A stretch of 64,000 nt of DNA from an uncultured Clostridia bacterium (GTDB lineage Bacteria; Bacillota; Clostridia; TANB77; CAG-508): contig CALXXE010000001.1 of NCBI GenBank assembly GCA_944392605.1, positions 124,001 through 188,000 on the forward strand, read 5' to 3'. The notes beneath the pieces are model-generated. The model had not been told where the DNA came from, did not search any database, and worked only from the letters and a program-made list of their open reading frames with translations. The position numbers and the translations under genes are program-made. Position 1 is the first letter of the stretch. Each line of letters starts with the position of its first letter. This document shows, piece by piece, positions 36,172 through 45,397 of the stretch.

Positions 36172-36600
36172 TTAAGGTGTTGATGAACCTGCTGCTCCTA
36201 TTGTTATCTCATTAACTAATCCTGCATCACTCATTGAACATTTAACACTATAAGTTTGTCCTGTTGGAACTTTTTTAACAGGATCTTTTGCACCTATTGC
36301 TGTCATTGAAGCTATACCAGCATCAGAACATTGTACCTTTACTTGTCTTGAAGTATCATCTTGATAAGTAATATTATTAGTTCTTACTTGCTCTATTAAA
36401 GCATTTACTTGTCCTCCTCTTACATGTTCTCCTTCATATTGTGTAAATTGTGCATTAAATGAAGATATATCAACTTGATTAATTGCATCTCCATTTGCAA
36501 CTCCTGCTGCTTGATTATAAATCATTATACCTAATGATATAATTAAAATTGCAAGTAATATAGCACCTGCGATAATTAATGCTTTTGACGCATTCTCCAT
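36172..36600 (-). CDS. MENA-type pilin-like protein (142 residues)
   Basis: MENASKALIIAGAILLAIL opens the protein, followed by FNAQFTQYEGEHVRGGQV and a small Cys-containing head (VQCSDAG, VKCSMSDAG; two Cys that may form a disulphide). It is the shortest MENA protein and thus a candidate major subunit. Strong site AAAGGAGG. The motif F-N-x-x-F-x-x-Y recurs in neighbours. Confidence 0.75.
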   Translation of the reverse strand: MENASKALIIAGAILLAILIISLGIMIYNQAAGVANGDAINQVDISSFNAQFTQYEGEHVRGGQVNALIEQVRTNNITYQDDTSRQVKVQCSDAGIASMTAIGAKDPVKKVPTGQTYSVKCSMSDAGLVNEITIGAAGSSTP

Positions 36601-36693
36601 AATAAATTCCTCCTTTAATTTTACTTTTGTTTATTTTATTTATAGCCAAATTTTTTTATTTGGCAATTTTAATAACTAAATTAATCATATATT

Positions 36694-37122
36694 TTATTGA
36701 GTAATCTGTTCTATAAGCAAATACTTTACTTTATTGTTAAGATGATACTCTATTTGGGTACATTTAAACTTTATTGAATTATAAAATTGCACAAATTTGT
36801 CCATTCCTCCTGAATACAAAGTTTCCATATTATATGTAGTATCATTATCCAACATTTTTATATCTATTTTAATTGAATTTATATCATTTTCTTTAAATAT
36901 TCCATTTTCATCTTTCTCGACTGCATTTGTTAAGTTATTATCATATGCTTTATTAATCAGTGTAACCACATCTGCTCCATAAAATTCTTGATTATAATAA
37001 CTTTCAAATTGGTTGTTTTCTTTTCTAGCTTCATTATAACTTGCTTTATAACTTAAATACATATAAGCTATCCCTACAATTATAACTACGCCAATTAAGA
37101 ATATTATAGCTAATTTTTTCAT
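36694..37122 (-). CDS. Pilin-like protein with divergent N-terminus
   Basis: A 142-residue protein. I start at ATG 37122 (MKKLAIIFLIGVVIIVG) behind GAGGA; the 37134 frame starts inside that site. One N-terminal helix, then NQFESYYNQEFYGADVVTLIN, a match to the MENA family's second motif (FxxYxxxxVxGxDVxxLI), although the MENA start is missing. Confidence 0.7.
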   Translation of the reverse strand: MKKLAIIFLIGVVIIVGIAYMYLSYKASYNEARKENNQFESYYNQEFYGADVVTLINKAYDNNLTNAVEKDENGIFKENDINSIKIDIKMLDNDTTYNMETLYSGGMDKFVQFYNSIKFKCTQIEYHLNNKVKYLLIEQITQ

Positions 37123-37145
37123 ATTTGTCCTCATTTTTATAAAAA

Positions 37146-37670
37146 TTATTTATTTATTTTAAATGTCACTGTACTTACTCTTTCAGTATTAGGATTAATT
37201 TCTACTGTGCAAGTATATGTGTATAACTCTTTGTAAATAATACTAGGATCTAATTGATCTTGAACATCCTTCATATTATTTATATCCTCTTCTATTATAG
37301 TATTCAAATCATTAGTATCATATAAACTAGGATTTTGTAAATTATTTTTAATTCCAGTTGTCGTTGTCGCATTTACAACTATATAATAATTACTTTCTGT
37401 TTGTCCTACACTATCATCAAGATAGTATGTTTGATTATTACTTCTAGCTAAATTTGCTACAGTAATTACATCATGTATTGTTACATCAGTTCTATATTGA
37501 TAAGTTGTAAATTGTGCATTAAATTGTGCTAATTGATTTTCTTCATTTTGTCTATGTGCTTCAGCAGATGCCGACCCGAAATTTGCAAATAAATATACTG
37601 CTAATGACAATATCATAATTCCTATCAAAACACCTGCTGCCATCATTAATGCCTTTGACGCATTTTCCAT
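37146..37670 (-). CDS. MENA-type pilin-like protein (174 residues)
   Basis: MENASKALMMAAGVLIGIMIL, then FNAQFTTYQYRTDVTIHDV and a head rich in Asn/Thr/Asp ending in TVEINPNTERVSTVTFKI. Same layout as its neighbours. Thirteen bases separate it from the gene upstream. Confidence 0.72.
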   Translation of the reverse strand: MENASKALMMAAGVLIGIMILSLAVYLFANFGSASAEAHRQNEENQLAQFNAQFTTYQYRTDVTIHDVITVANLARSNNQTYYLDDSVGQTESNYYIVVNATTTTGIKNNLQNPSLYDTNDLNTIIEEDINNMKDVQDQLDPSIIYKELYTYTCTVEINPNTERVSTVTFKINK

Positions 37671-37682
37671 AATCTACTCCTA

Positions 37683-38480
37683 TTAATTAAATTTTCCATT
37701 AAATTCAAATGTCATCTTTGTTATTCTACCTGTGTTGCTATCATACTCTATATCTTTACAGTCAAAATATGCTCTTTTAAACTGTACATATTCATAATAT
37801 GTATATACATCATTTCTAATTGTACTACCTTTTAACTGTCCTTTATCACTTTTAGTATCTATATCACTAAAACTTTGTATTTTTACTCTTTTTGAAGCTG
37901 CATTAAAATTTTTAACAATAATCGTTCCTTCTTCAGCATTACTTACAGAATCTACAAATATTTTTGTAAGATTAGTAGTTAAATTTGTTAAAGAATCTTG
38001 TCCATATGCATTTTCTAAATTTGTTATTTTACCTTTTACATCTACTTCAAAAGTATTTGTAGTTGCTGTAGCTGTCTTTTCACTTATTGTATAACTACTT
38101 TTGGTAATTAACAAATTATTTCTTCCGTCTGCTGCCAAATCTGTTATTGGATTTGTACTAGGAAATGAAAAAGATATTTCCATAGAAGCATATTGTAAAT
38201 CTTGTCCTGTATCAGTTACTCCTGTTCCTGATGAAGATTGTCTTCTATTATAATCAATAACTCTATTTAATAAAGAATATAAATCGCTACCTCTTACATT
38301 GTCTCTATTATATGTTTCGAATTGACTATTATACTCTGCAATTTGTGCAGAACGTGTAGTATGCGTATCTGTTTCTTGATAGCTTGTTAAATTTCCAAAT
38401 GCTAAAACTAAAGCTCCAAGTATCATTAAAGCAATTAATACACTTCCCGCCATAATTAGTGCTTTTGATGCATTTTCCAC
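37683..38480 (-). CDS. MENA-type pilin-like protein (265 residues)
   Basis: GTG start at 38480 with GGAGG eight bases upstream. MENASKALIMAGSVLIALMIL, then YNSQFETYNRDNVRGSDLYS (the family's second motif), a 170-residue head, and a C-terminal strand GRITKMTFEFNGKF like that of the neighbouring MENA protein. First pilin-like gene after TadC. Confidence 0.75.
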   Translation of the reverse strand: MENASKALIMAGSVLIALMILGALVLAFGNLTSYQETDTHTTRSAQIAEYNSQFETYNRDNVRGSDLYSLLNRVIDYNRRQSSSGTGVTDTGQDLQYASMEISFSFPSTNPITDLAADGRNNLLITKSSYTISEKTATATTNTFEVDVKGKITNLENAYGQDSLTNLTTNLTKIFVDSVSNAEEGTIIVKNFNAASKRVKIQSFSDIDTKSDKGQLKGSTIRNDVYTYYEYVQFKRAYFDCKDIEYDSNTGRITKMTFEFNGKFN

Positions 38481-38494
38481 TTATTTTCCTCCTT

Positions 38495-39250
38495 TTAAGT
38501 TGTTGCTGTCATAGATTCGAATGAAGATGTCATACTTGTTAGTCCTATAAATACTAATGGTACAATTAAATATCCAACAAACATAGTTACCATTGGTGCA
38601 AATCCTATGAATTTTCCTATCATTCCTTTTCTCTTTATAAGTCTTTCATTTGATTCTTTTCTCTTTTCTTGGTAATAATCTCTTTCTGAGTCTAATTCAT
38701 CAAATGCATCTTTAATTGGTATCTTTTCTACAGCTGCTTGTAAACTTTCTATAATTCTTATTAAAGGTAAATAAGAAACATCTTCTTTCATTGCCTCTAA
38801 AGCTTCCCAAGCACCGGACTCATAGTTGTTAACACACTTTGTGATTTGTGGTTTGAATATATTTGAATATCTTTCTAACCATTCCAAAATAATTTCAACA
38901 TTAACCCTCTCAATTCTCATAAGCATCATGATAATTGTTTGGAATTGCATTACTTCATCTTCCATCTCTAACTGTCTCATCTTAACTTGGAAATATAGAA
39001 GCCATAGTGGCGCCATATATCCAATTACTGCAAATACACAAGCAAGTAGTAACTCAAACCATTGCATATACTCACTATTTACGATTTGTAATTTGTCATA
39101 AACTCTTTGTGCAGCAGTATCCAATTCATCATCATTTGCATCTTCATAGTAATCCATTCTTTCCATAAAAGTTCTAATTTGGTCTACTGTAGCATTCAAA
39201 TTACCTCTAAACTGGTCTAATACAATATTATCCTGTTCGGTAACTTCCAT
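38495..39250 (-). CDS. TadC-like platform protein, probably made as the C-terminal part of a TadB-TadC fusion
   Basis: A 251-codon frame with a membrane helix at about 66-86 (LLLACVFAVIGYMAPLWLL), a cytoplasmic T2SF/GspF-type helical domain (MQFQTIIMMLMRIERVNVE...) and a second helix pair near the end (GFAPMVTMFVGYLIVPLVF). The ATG at 39250 has only AAGG two bases away, a poor start. The same frame stays open upstream to a stop next to CGG 39282-39284 in tadB. A +1 shift there would give one TadB-TadC protein of 691 residues. Confidence 0.8.
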   Translation of the reverse strand: MEVTEQDNIVLDQFRGNLNATVDQIRTFMERMDYYEDANDDELDTAAQRVYDKLQIVNSEYMQWFELLLACVFAVIGYMAPLWLLYFQVKMRQLEMEDEVMQFQTIIMMLMRIERVNVEIILEWLERYSNIFKPQITKCVNNYESGAWEALEAMKEDVSYLPLIRIIESLQAAVEKIPIKDAFDELDSERDYYQEKRKESNERLIKRKGMIGKFIGFAPMVTMFVGYLIVPLVFIGLTSMTSSFESMTATT

Positions 39251-39260
39251 TGCCTTGGCT

Positions 39261-40571
39261 TCATCTTTTTCCGATAGCCCTCCGTATTATATCATAATCA
39301 GTTGTAGGTTCTGTATATACATAATTTATAGCAACAACGTGTAGCTGTGTAAATATTATAATTGATGCTACAAAAGTAACTACTGCGAGTGAAATTCTAT
39401 TAATATATAGCCATTGTATTTTTTGTGATGATGCTGAATCTTTTAATAATTGTTTTACTTTTCTATATTCTTTTGTTCCTTCTTTAGGAATAAATAAATC
39501 TACAACCTTTTTAATTGGCTTTTTCTTATATAATTTTTCTTGCCATGGATTTTCTGTATCTTTTGTGTTCATTCCGGTTGAGCCATTATCTTTTAATTTT
39601 CTAACTAATATGTATGATATAAATGTAAGTATTAAGATAAGTATTTGTACTATCATACCTGGTTTTCCTTGGTACCAACTAGCGGTAAAACTAAAGTTTG
39701 AAATTGCCCAACTTTTTAATGGTTCTAATAATAATACTGGTGCAATTGATATAACTGATAAACTTTGGAACACATAGTTCAATTTATCTCTTTTTAATAT
39801 TTCAAGTTGCATTTCTTGAGTAATATTATTTACGTTTTTCAAATATAGAGATGCACCATCTACTTTTCTATCACCAAACTCTTTTGTTAAATATGATATA
39901 CCAGCAAATTCTTTTAAGAAACTATTTGGTGCTATATCATAATATTTTTCAAGTTCCATTTCAGGATCATCTGAAATTAATATTTCATATATTTTTTCAC
40001 CTTGTCTTGAAACATCCTTTTCATCATCTTGTGAAACTTGATAAATAGCTTCTTCAACCATGTTAAACTCATGGTACGCATGTCTGATTTCTGAGAAGAA
40101 ATCTATTTGCTCTTTTAATATCTTATCATCTATTTTATCAACAGAACCATCTATAAAAGTATCAATCATAAATAGTTCAAATATTAATAATATAAACATA
40201 AGTAAGTAGTTACTAGAAGTTATAATTATTGTAATAAGCATTATAGGTACTATTATAGCAAGTGATTTGGTTAATATTTTAGCAGTTCCTTTTCTTGTAT
40301 TATACTCATCATCTATATTTATAATCTCTAGTCTTCTTCTTATTTTCAAAACATATCTTTTAATAAAAGGAATTTTTACATATGTAAGATATAGTTTTTG
40401 GAATAAAATTTCAGAAGAGAATGATTTTTCCTTTGTTCCCTGTTGTAGTTTTTGAATTCTCTTGTACTCTGATGTTTGCATTTTCTTAGATAATATATAA
40501 TATATAATTACAATTAAAACAAAGGCTCCTGCTGCTCCACCCATTATATAATAAATTGTCTGGTTGTCCAC
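39261..40571 (-). CDS. TadB-like inner-membrane platform protein
   Basis: A 436-codon frame starting at GTG 40571 after GGAGGTG. Membrane helices at about 8-27, 105-140 (two), 310-330 and 400-420; a T2SF-like cytoplasmic segment (EQIDFFSEIRHAYHEFNMVEEAI). TadB and TadC together form the platform that couples the ATPase to pilus assembly. Seven codons before its stop lies the only in-frame CGG (ATA CGG AGG); read with a +1 shift, the protein continues GGLSEKDEAKAMEVTEQ into the TadC frame. Confidence 0.82.
   Translation of the reverse strand: MDNQTIYYIMGGAAGAFVLIVIIYYILSKKMQTSEYKRIQKLQQGTKEKSFSSEILFQKLYLTYVKIPFIKRYVLKIRRRLEIINIDDEYNTRKGTAKILTKSLAIIVPIMLITIIITSSNYLLMFILLIFELFMIDTFIDGSVDKIDDKILKEQIDFFSEIRHAYHEFNMVEEAIYQVSQDDEKDVSRQGEKIYEILISDDPEMELEKYYDIAPNSFLKEFAGISYLTKEFGDRKVDGASLYLKNVNNITQEMQLEILKRDKLNYVFQSLSVISIAPVLLLEPLKSWAISNFSFTASWYQGKPGMIVQILILILTFISYILVRKLKDNGSTGMNTKDTENPWQEKLYKKKPIKKVVDLFIPKEGTKEYRKVKQLLKDSASSQKIQWLYINRISLAVVTFVASIIIFTQLHVVAINYVYTEPTTDYDIIRRAIGKR
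39282..39284 (-). other. CGG recoding (+1 frameshift) site at the tadB/tadC junction
   Basis: Minus strand reads GAT ATA ATA C|GGA GGG CTA TCG. Frame 0 ends seven codons after CGG; frame +1 has a stop just before the site and stays open through tadC. Site 2 of 4. No convincing ribosome site serves tadC alone. Confidence 0.65.
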
Positions 40572-40615
40572 TTTTGGTTTAGCACCTCCTCTTTTCTATA
40601 TTCTAGTACTTATAT

Positions 40616-42589
40616 TTAAACTTCTGTTTTCTTTTTTCTTCCTCTTTTTTTAGTTTCACTTGTTGTTGCAGCTGAAACTTCAACTGTTTCTTTTTGGTGC
40701 AATTGATTTCCCCAATGCTTTTCAACAAATTTATCAAATGATTCTATATCTGTTGCATCCATGTTTAGTCTCATTTCTTTCAAGTTATTTTCAGTTATTG
40801 GGTTTGTTATTTTGTATTCACCGTCTACATATTCTAATATGTTTCTATATGTATATAATTTTCTGTCTGTAACTTTTTCAAAATAATGTGTTGCATTATC
40901 AAAAAATTTATCAAATTTTCCTTCTAATGTTTTTTCTTTTCTATGGTCAAATGTATACTCATCTTTTTCTTCTACTGGTATACATTCTGTTATTCTTTCT
41001 ACATATCTTTTTCCTCTAAAGTCTTTTGTTAAGTGTATATCAAAGTTTAATACTTGTACAACTTGCTCTTCTGCTGTTTTTTCATTATTGAACTGTCCTA
41101 TTCTTAGCATTGAGTTTCTAAGTGCTGTTACTAAGTTTGGAAAAGTTTTAGCATGGTGAGTAAATAATGTAAACTTAGATGCAACTTGGGCAGCTTGTAT
41201 CATCCAAGCAGCAACATGGTCAGTTGCAACCTCACCGATGATGTTAACAGAACCGTCAGTTTTCTTTTGAACGTCCAAACCTTCCTGTCCTGAAATTGTC
41301 TCTGTCTCTCTAAATGTTAAGATGTTTCTTGTTGGATAAATTTTTCTTAAGTGAAGCTCGAATGCTGTTTCCTGAACACGGATATTCATTGTTTCATAAA
41401 TATTTTCTATCATTCCCATAAGCATTGTTGTTTTACCACAACCCTGCTCACCAGTAATTGATATAATTCTTGCTCCTTTTACTAAATATTTTAATAATTC
41501 TATTGATTCATCACTACCTGGCTCTCCTTTGAACCATTGCTCCAAAGTTGAACGTTTAACGTCAAACTTTCTTACGAAGAATGCCCATGTCTCAGACATA
41601 CTTGGTCTAACAACAACGACACGAGAACCATCTTTCATTTCATTGATTTTATATCCATTTGTATCTGATAACTGTCCTGGATTGTTATATTTATAAATGT
41701 TTTGACAAACTCTTTTTAGTTCAGCTTCTGTTCCAAATGATAGGAATGCTAAACGAATTGATTTACCTTGGAAGAATATCCAAATACTATCACAAGCTCT
41801 TGGAACTTTATGTTCTGCAATTTGATTTAAATAATCTCCTCCATCTGTTTGTGCAACTTGGCTTAAGAAACTTTCTGGAAGTCCTGATACACCACCAGAA
41901 ACTCCATCTATATTCATGTCTCTTACTTCATCAATACTACTATATCCTTTATAGTGTTGATAAATTCTTTGCACTACTACCTCTAATTTATCAGAAAAAG
42001 ATAATACTAAATTTTCTTTTTCAAATATGTCTTCTATTTCGTTAGTCGTAATTACGTAAGAAGGTTTTGTTTCTCCTTCTATGTATTTTAACTCTGCTAA
42101 ATTGTATTTCTTAATTAACTCTGTTAATGCTTCATAACCAAATTCTTTTTTATATACATAGATTAAAATATCAAATTTATCTTGTGGTGTAAGTAAAGAT
42201 GGAATATCAAAAGGAATTGCTTTAGATATATTAGTTTCTGTTACACCATATTCTTTTTCTAGTAAATCATAGATTAGTTCTTTTACATATCTCTTATCAT
42301 TAACATCACCATATGTACAACCTTTTAAAGCCTTTTTCAATTCATATTTTTTATTTTTTCTTCTTTTTAATTCTTCTTCTGAAAGGCCTATATCATATAG
42401 GTTTATTTTAGTGATTTCGTCTAATCTTCTCTTTACAAATTCCGTCATCATTTCTATGGTATAAGTCTTATCGTCCACATTTAAAGTTGCTTCTACTTCC
42501 GCAGTCTTTTTCTTTTTTATTACATAAAAAACAGCATATCCTGCAATAGCCAAAACAACTATTATTAGAACAATATTTGTAATTGTCAT
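40616..42589 (-). CDS. CpaF/TadA-like secretion ATPase with N-terminal membrane helix
   Basis: A 657-residue motor ATPase of the GspE/VirB11/CpaF superfamily. Walker A GEQGCGKTT at 380-388, Walker B-like SVNIIGEV at 447-453 and the His box FTHHAKT at 476-482. Unlike classical CpaF, residues 4-24 form a membrane helix (IVLIIVVLAIAGYAVFYVI), so the motor seems tethered. A long N-terminal domain (30-360) and a Lys-rich C-terminal tail (KKRGRKKK) flank the ATPase. It should power assembly of the MENA pilin-like proteins. Start ATG behind AAGGAGGG. Confidence 0.88.
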   Translation of the reverse strand: MTITNIVLIIVVLAIAGYAVFYVIKKKKTAEVEATLNVDDKTYTIEMMTEFVKRRLDEITKINLYDIGLSEEELKRRKNKKYELKKALKGCTYGDVNDKRYVKELIYDLLEKEYGVTETNISKAIPFDIPSLLTPQDKFDILIYVYKKEFGYEALTELIKKYNLAELKYIEGETKPSYVITTNEIEDIFEKENLVLSFSDKLEVVVQRIYQHYKGYSSIDEVRDMNIDGVSGGVSGLPESFLSQVAQTDGGDYLNQIAEHKVPRACDSIWIFFQGKSIRLAFLSFGTEAELKRVCQNIYKYNNPGQLSDTNGYKINEMKDGSRVVVVRPSMSETWAFFVRKFDVKRSTLEQWFKGEPGSDESIELLKYLVKGARIISITGEQGCGKTTMLMGMIENIYETMNIRVQETAFELHLRKIYPTRNILTFRETETISGQEGLDVQKKTDGSVNIIGEVATDHVAAWMIQAAQVASKFTLFTHHAKTFPNLVTALRNSMLRIGQFNNEKTAEEQVVQVLNFDIHLTKDFRGKRYVERITECIPVEEKDEYTFDHRKEKTLEGKFDKFFDNATHYFEKVTDRKLYTYRNILEYVDGEYKITNPITENNLKEMRLNMDATDIESFDKFVEKHWGNQLHQKETVEVSAATTSETKKRGRKKKTEV

Positions 42590-42605
42590 GGTTTGCCCAC
42601 CCTCC

Positions 42606-43442
42606 TTACATCTTCATTGCCAAGTCTTGTAATCTATACATAATATTATCAGCAGTTCTTTTAACTTCTGCTACAAACAAACTATTTCTATCATCTTCGT
42701 CAACTTTTCTAAGTCTTAAAAACAAATCTGGTACTTTTGCTTCTTCGCAAGCCTCAAAAAATAAAGTGTTGTATGGTATTGTTGAAACTTTATTTTTTTC
42801 TCCCATATATCTTGTTATGTTCTTTACTGTATACTTTGAATATTTGTCATATCTTCCTATTAATAATAATGTTTTTGGAGAATTAAATATAGGTACTTCT
42901 TCTCTTATTTTCATAAAATTGTTTATACTCGCTAATCTCTGACTTAAACACGCAACAATTAAATTTGATTTTTCTAAGATTTGATTAGATATTTCTTCTC
43001 CTAATTTTTCATCCAAGTCTACAAGAACTAAATCATAATAATTGTTAGCTAAGCTAATTATATCAGGATAATTCATCTTAAGCTCATCATATTCCAATTT
43101 TTCTCCTTTAAAACTTGGTAATATTTCTAATCTTTCCTTAAATATTATTTTTGTATAGTTCGTTATTTGTTCTGGTGATACTCTATTACTTTTCATCAAA
43201 GTTTCTAGTCCTACTATTCCATCTTCCATTGCAATATTTGTATTTGGTCCGAATAGTCCTAGATTTTTCTTTTGTTTTCTTTCTTCCCAGAAGCAACGAT
43301 CTAATGTTGTATCTTTATGTCCTGTTGAAATAACCAAAATCCTAGAATTGTGTTCTATAGCCATGTGTGTAGCAATTGCTACTATATCCAAAGTTTTTCC
43401 AGTTTGTTCTTTTTTATTGTTCCAAAATGTTACAACTGACAT
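42606..43442 (-). CDS. ParA/MinD-like ATPase of the Tad-like locus (CpaE/TadZ-like)
   Basis: A 278-residue protein with a deviant Walker A, KKEQTGKT, at about 9-17 in place of KGGVGKT, and YYDLVLVDLDE as the Walker B region. TadZ/CpaE proteins of this fold place Tad pili at a cell site. Two bases separate it from the preceding gene, whose end carries its ribosome site. Confidence 0.8.
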   Translation of the reverse strand: MSVVTFWNNKKEQTGKTLDIVAIATHMAIEHNSRILVISTGHKDTTLDRCFWEERKQKKNLGLFGPNTNIAMEDGIVGLETLMKSNRVSPEQITNYTKIIFKERLEILPSFKGEKLEYDELKMNYPDIISLANNYYDLVLVDLDEKLGEEISNQILEKSNLIVACLSQRLASINNFMKIREEVPIFNSPKTLLLIGRYDKYSKYTVKNITRYMGEKNKVSTIPYNTLFFEACEEAKVPDLFLRLRKVDEDDRNSLFVAEVKRTADNIMYRLQDLAMKM

Positions 43443-43444
43443 TT

Positions 43445-44143
43445 TTACGCTCCTTTTTCTATCGTTTTTATAGCTTTTCTAACTTTGCTTCCACCAGTAT
43501 CTCCTAATATTTCTTCAGCTATATATGCTAATCCATCTTTATATTGTACGCTTAATTTTCTAAATTTTATTTTTGAAACTCTCTGATTTTCATATATAAC
43601 ACTCATATCTCCATTTTCTACTGGGAAATAAATTCTATAATCATCCCATATTACTTTATATCCTAAAGATAAGAAATTTAAGTAGTCGTCCTCTTCTTTC
43701 AACATTTCTTTAGAAAATAGCACTTTAGTTAAAGTAATAGCAGTTCTAAGATTTGTTAATGCTTCTAGTCCTTTTTTCAAAGAATACACATCAAAAGATG
43801 TTACAAAATAATTTTTTTGCGCTTCTTCCAAATAGAAACCTTGGAAGCCATCTGTATTGTCTGTATCTACAAGTATTATGTCATACTCTGTATCTAATTC
43901 TCCTGAAACACCTAAATATCTTTTTACATCTTCTTCATGATTAAACCCTACAGCTATATCAATATCTTCATATTCTGTTACATACATTAGTGTAGGGTTT
44001 ATAACAGGTACAATGTATCTTGCTTTCTGACTTACAGTAGCATCAACCACTAATACTCTATTTCCTAACACAGTTAATATCTTTGCTATATATATAATTA
44101 AATCTGTTTTATCATAGCCTCCTATAAACCCTATTCTCTTCAT
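43445..44143 (-). CDS. ParA-like protein with degenerate P-loop
   Basis: A 232-residue protein, MKRIGFIGGYDKTDLIIYIAK: the position of the Walker A loop reads GGYDKTDL, without the GKT. Later VLVVDATVS and YDIILVDTDNTDG keep the ParA/MinD fold signature. Probably a non-hydrolysing partner of the next gene's ATPase, comparable to CpaE-type pseudo-ATPases. Confidence 0.75.
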   Translation of the reverse strand: MKRIGFIGGYDKTDLIIYIAKILTVLGNRVLVVDATVSQKARYIVPVINPTLMYVTEYEDIDIAVGFNHEEDVKRYLGVSGELDTEYDIILVDTDNTDGFQGFYLEEAQKNYFVTSFDVYSLKKGLEALTNLRTAITLTKVLFSKEMLKEEDDYLNFLSLGYKVIWDDYRIYFPVENGDMSVIYENQRVSKIKFRKLSVQYKDGLAYIAEEILGDTGGSKVRKAIKTIEKGA

Positions 44144-44166
44144 AAAGTTTTTCTCTCCTTTTTATT

Positions 44167-45288
44167 TTATTGTGCAGTTGTTGTCGTCGTTGTAGTTGCT
44201 GGTGCTGATAATGAGTCTAAATAATCTTGTCTTGCTTCTTGAGATCTTGTTATACTATCTTGAATGTTAGTCTGTAGGTTTGTCTCTGCTTGATCTCCTT
44301 GGTTTTCTAACACACTATTTATATAATTATTTCTTAAATTTGTACCATCAACAGCATTATATCTTTCCACTATAGCATTCATTGCACTTTGTAATATATT
44401 TGGATCTCTTTGTAATAATTGTGAATTTTCTGCACTAACAATATATGTTGGTGTTGCAGCATTTTGCATTCCTGGTTCTGTATATTTAGTTGCATATAAT
44501 TTTGCTCCATTAATACTTGCTGCATCCATTATAGCAGAACTCATATGTAGAGTTTCATCTTCAGATAAGTTTACCCATATTGTATCTTCTGAATCAACTC
44601 CACCTATTACTGGAATTTTCACTTCTTTCTTAGATACAACTATAAAGTCTTGCCCATTTGGCAACATTAATCTTATGTCGATATAATCTCCTGTTGTTAA
44701 ATCTATTGGTAGTATAACTACGTTGTATTCTTGTTTTCTTACATCGTCTTGTACTACACTATCTCCTCTGCTAATTAAATCTGTTGTGATTAATGTATTT
44801 GCATTCATATTAACTTTAGCAACAATTGGAACACTATCTAATTCTAAATATTCTGTTTGTCCATTTCTTTCAATATAATAATTTCCCGTAGTATCTTCTT
44901 GTTGCACTTGATATCTATTGTTATCTATTGTTATATACATTGTTGCATTCCCTTGATTATCATATTGTGTTGTGATTTGATTTCCTTCTTTATCTTGTAA
45001 TGCATAATTATCTAATATAGTTAAATCACTTGTAGCATTACTTGGAACTAAAGTTCTATCAACTTGTGTTAATGTTAACATATCGTTTGTAATTACTTGC
45101 CCTGATTTAACATCCTGATTTAGAACATAAGCATTTACCATATTTGCTAAGCTTGTCCTTTCTTGTTGAATTCTACTCATTAATTGCATAACTAAAAACG
45201 CTATAACAACACCTGCTATTATCAACATTACTAGCATTCCTAATAAAAATGAATTTCTTGCTTTCCTTTGCATTGGATTTGTTGCCAT
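44167..45288 (-). CDS. CpaB/RcpC-like protein with SAF domain, first gene of Tad-like operon
   Basis: A 373-residue protein with a membrane helix at 14-36 (LLGMLVMLIIAGVVIAFLV), a first SAF-like segment (VLNQDVKSGQVITNDMLTLTQV) and a second part with YNVVILPIDLTTGDYIDIRL, the CpaB signature. C-terminal Thr run (TTTTTT) and Gln/Asn-rich tail. CpaB/RcpC lies outside the inner membrane and may gate the pilus channel. Its ribosome site GGGAGG and the 109-base upstream gap mark the operon start. Confidence 0.85.
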   Translation of the reverse strand: MATNPMQRKARNSFLLGMLVMLIIAGVVIAFLVMQLMSRIQQERTSLANMVNAYVLNQDVKSGQVITNDMLTLTQVDRTLVPSNATSDLTILDNYALQDKEGNQITTQYDNQGNATMYITIDNNRYQVQQEDTTGNYYIERNGQTEYLELDSVPIVAKVNMNANTLITTDLISRGDSVVQDDVRKQEYNVVILPIDLTTGDYIDIRLMLPNGQDFIVVSKKEVKIPVIGGVDSEDTIWVNLSEDETLHMSSAIMDAASINGAKLYATKYTEPGMQNAATPTYIVSAENSQLLQRDPNILQSAMNAIVERYNAVDGTNLRNNYINSVLENQGDQAETNLQTNIQDSITRSQEARQDYLDSLSAPATTTTTTTAQ

Positions 45289-45397
45289 GACAAATTCCTC
45301 CCTTAAAATATATTTTTATTGTATTTTCTACAAAATAATCATCTATTTTATTTTAACTCAAACGCACATCAAAATCAATGGAATTATATAACTGTTA

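Noticed and set aside
39261-39285. GGAGGG next to the tadB CGG as a ribosome site for TadC
   Set aside because: It lies 27 bases from the TadC ATG, too far, and the nearer ATG is in another frame.
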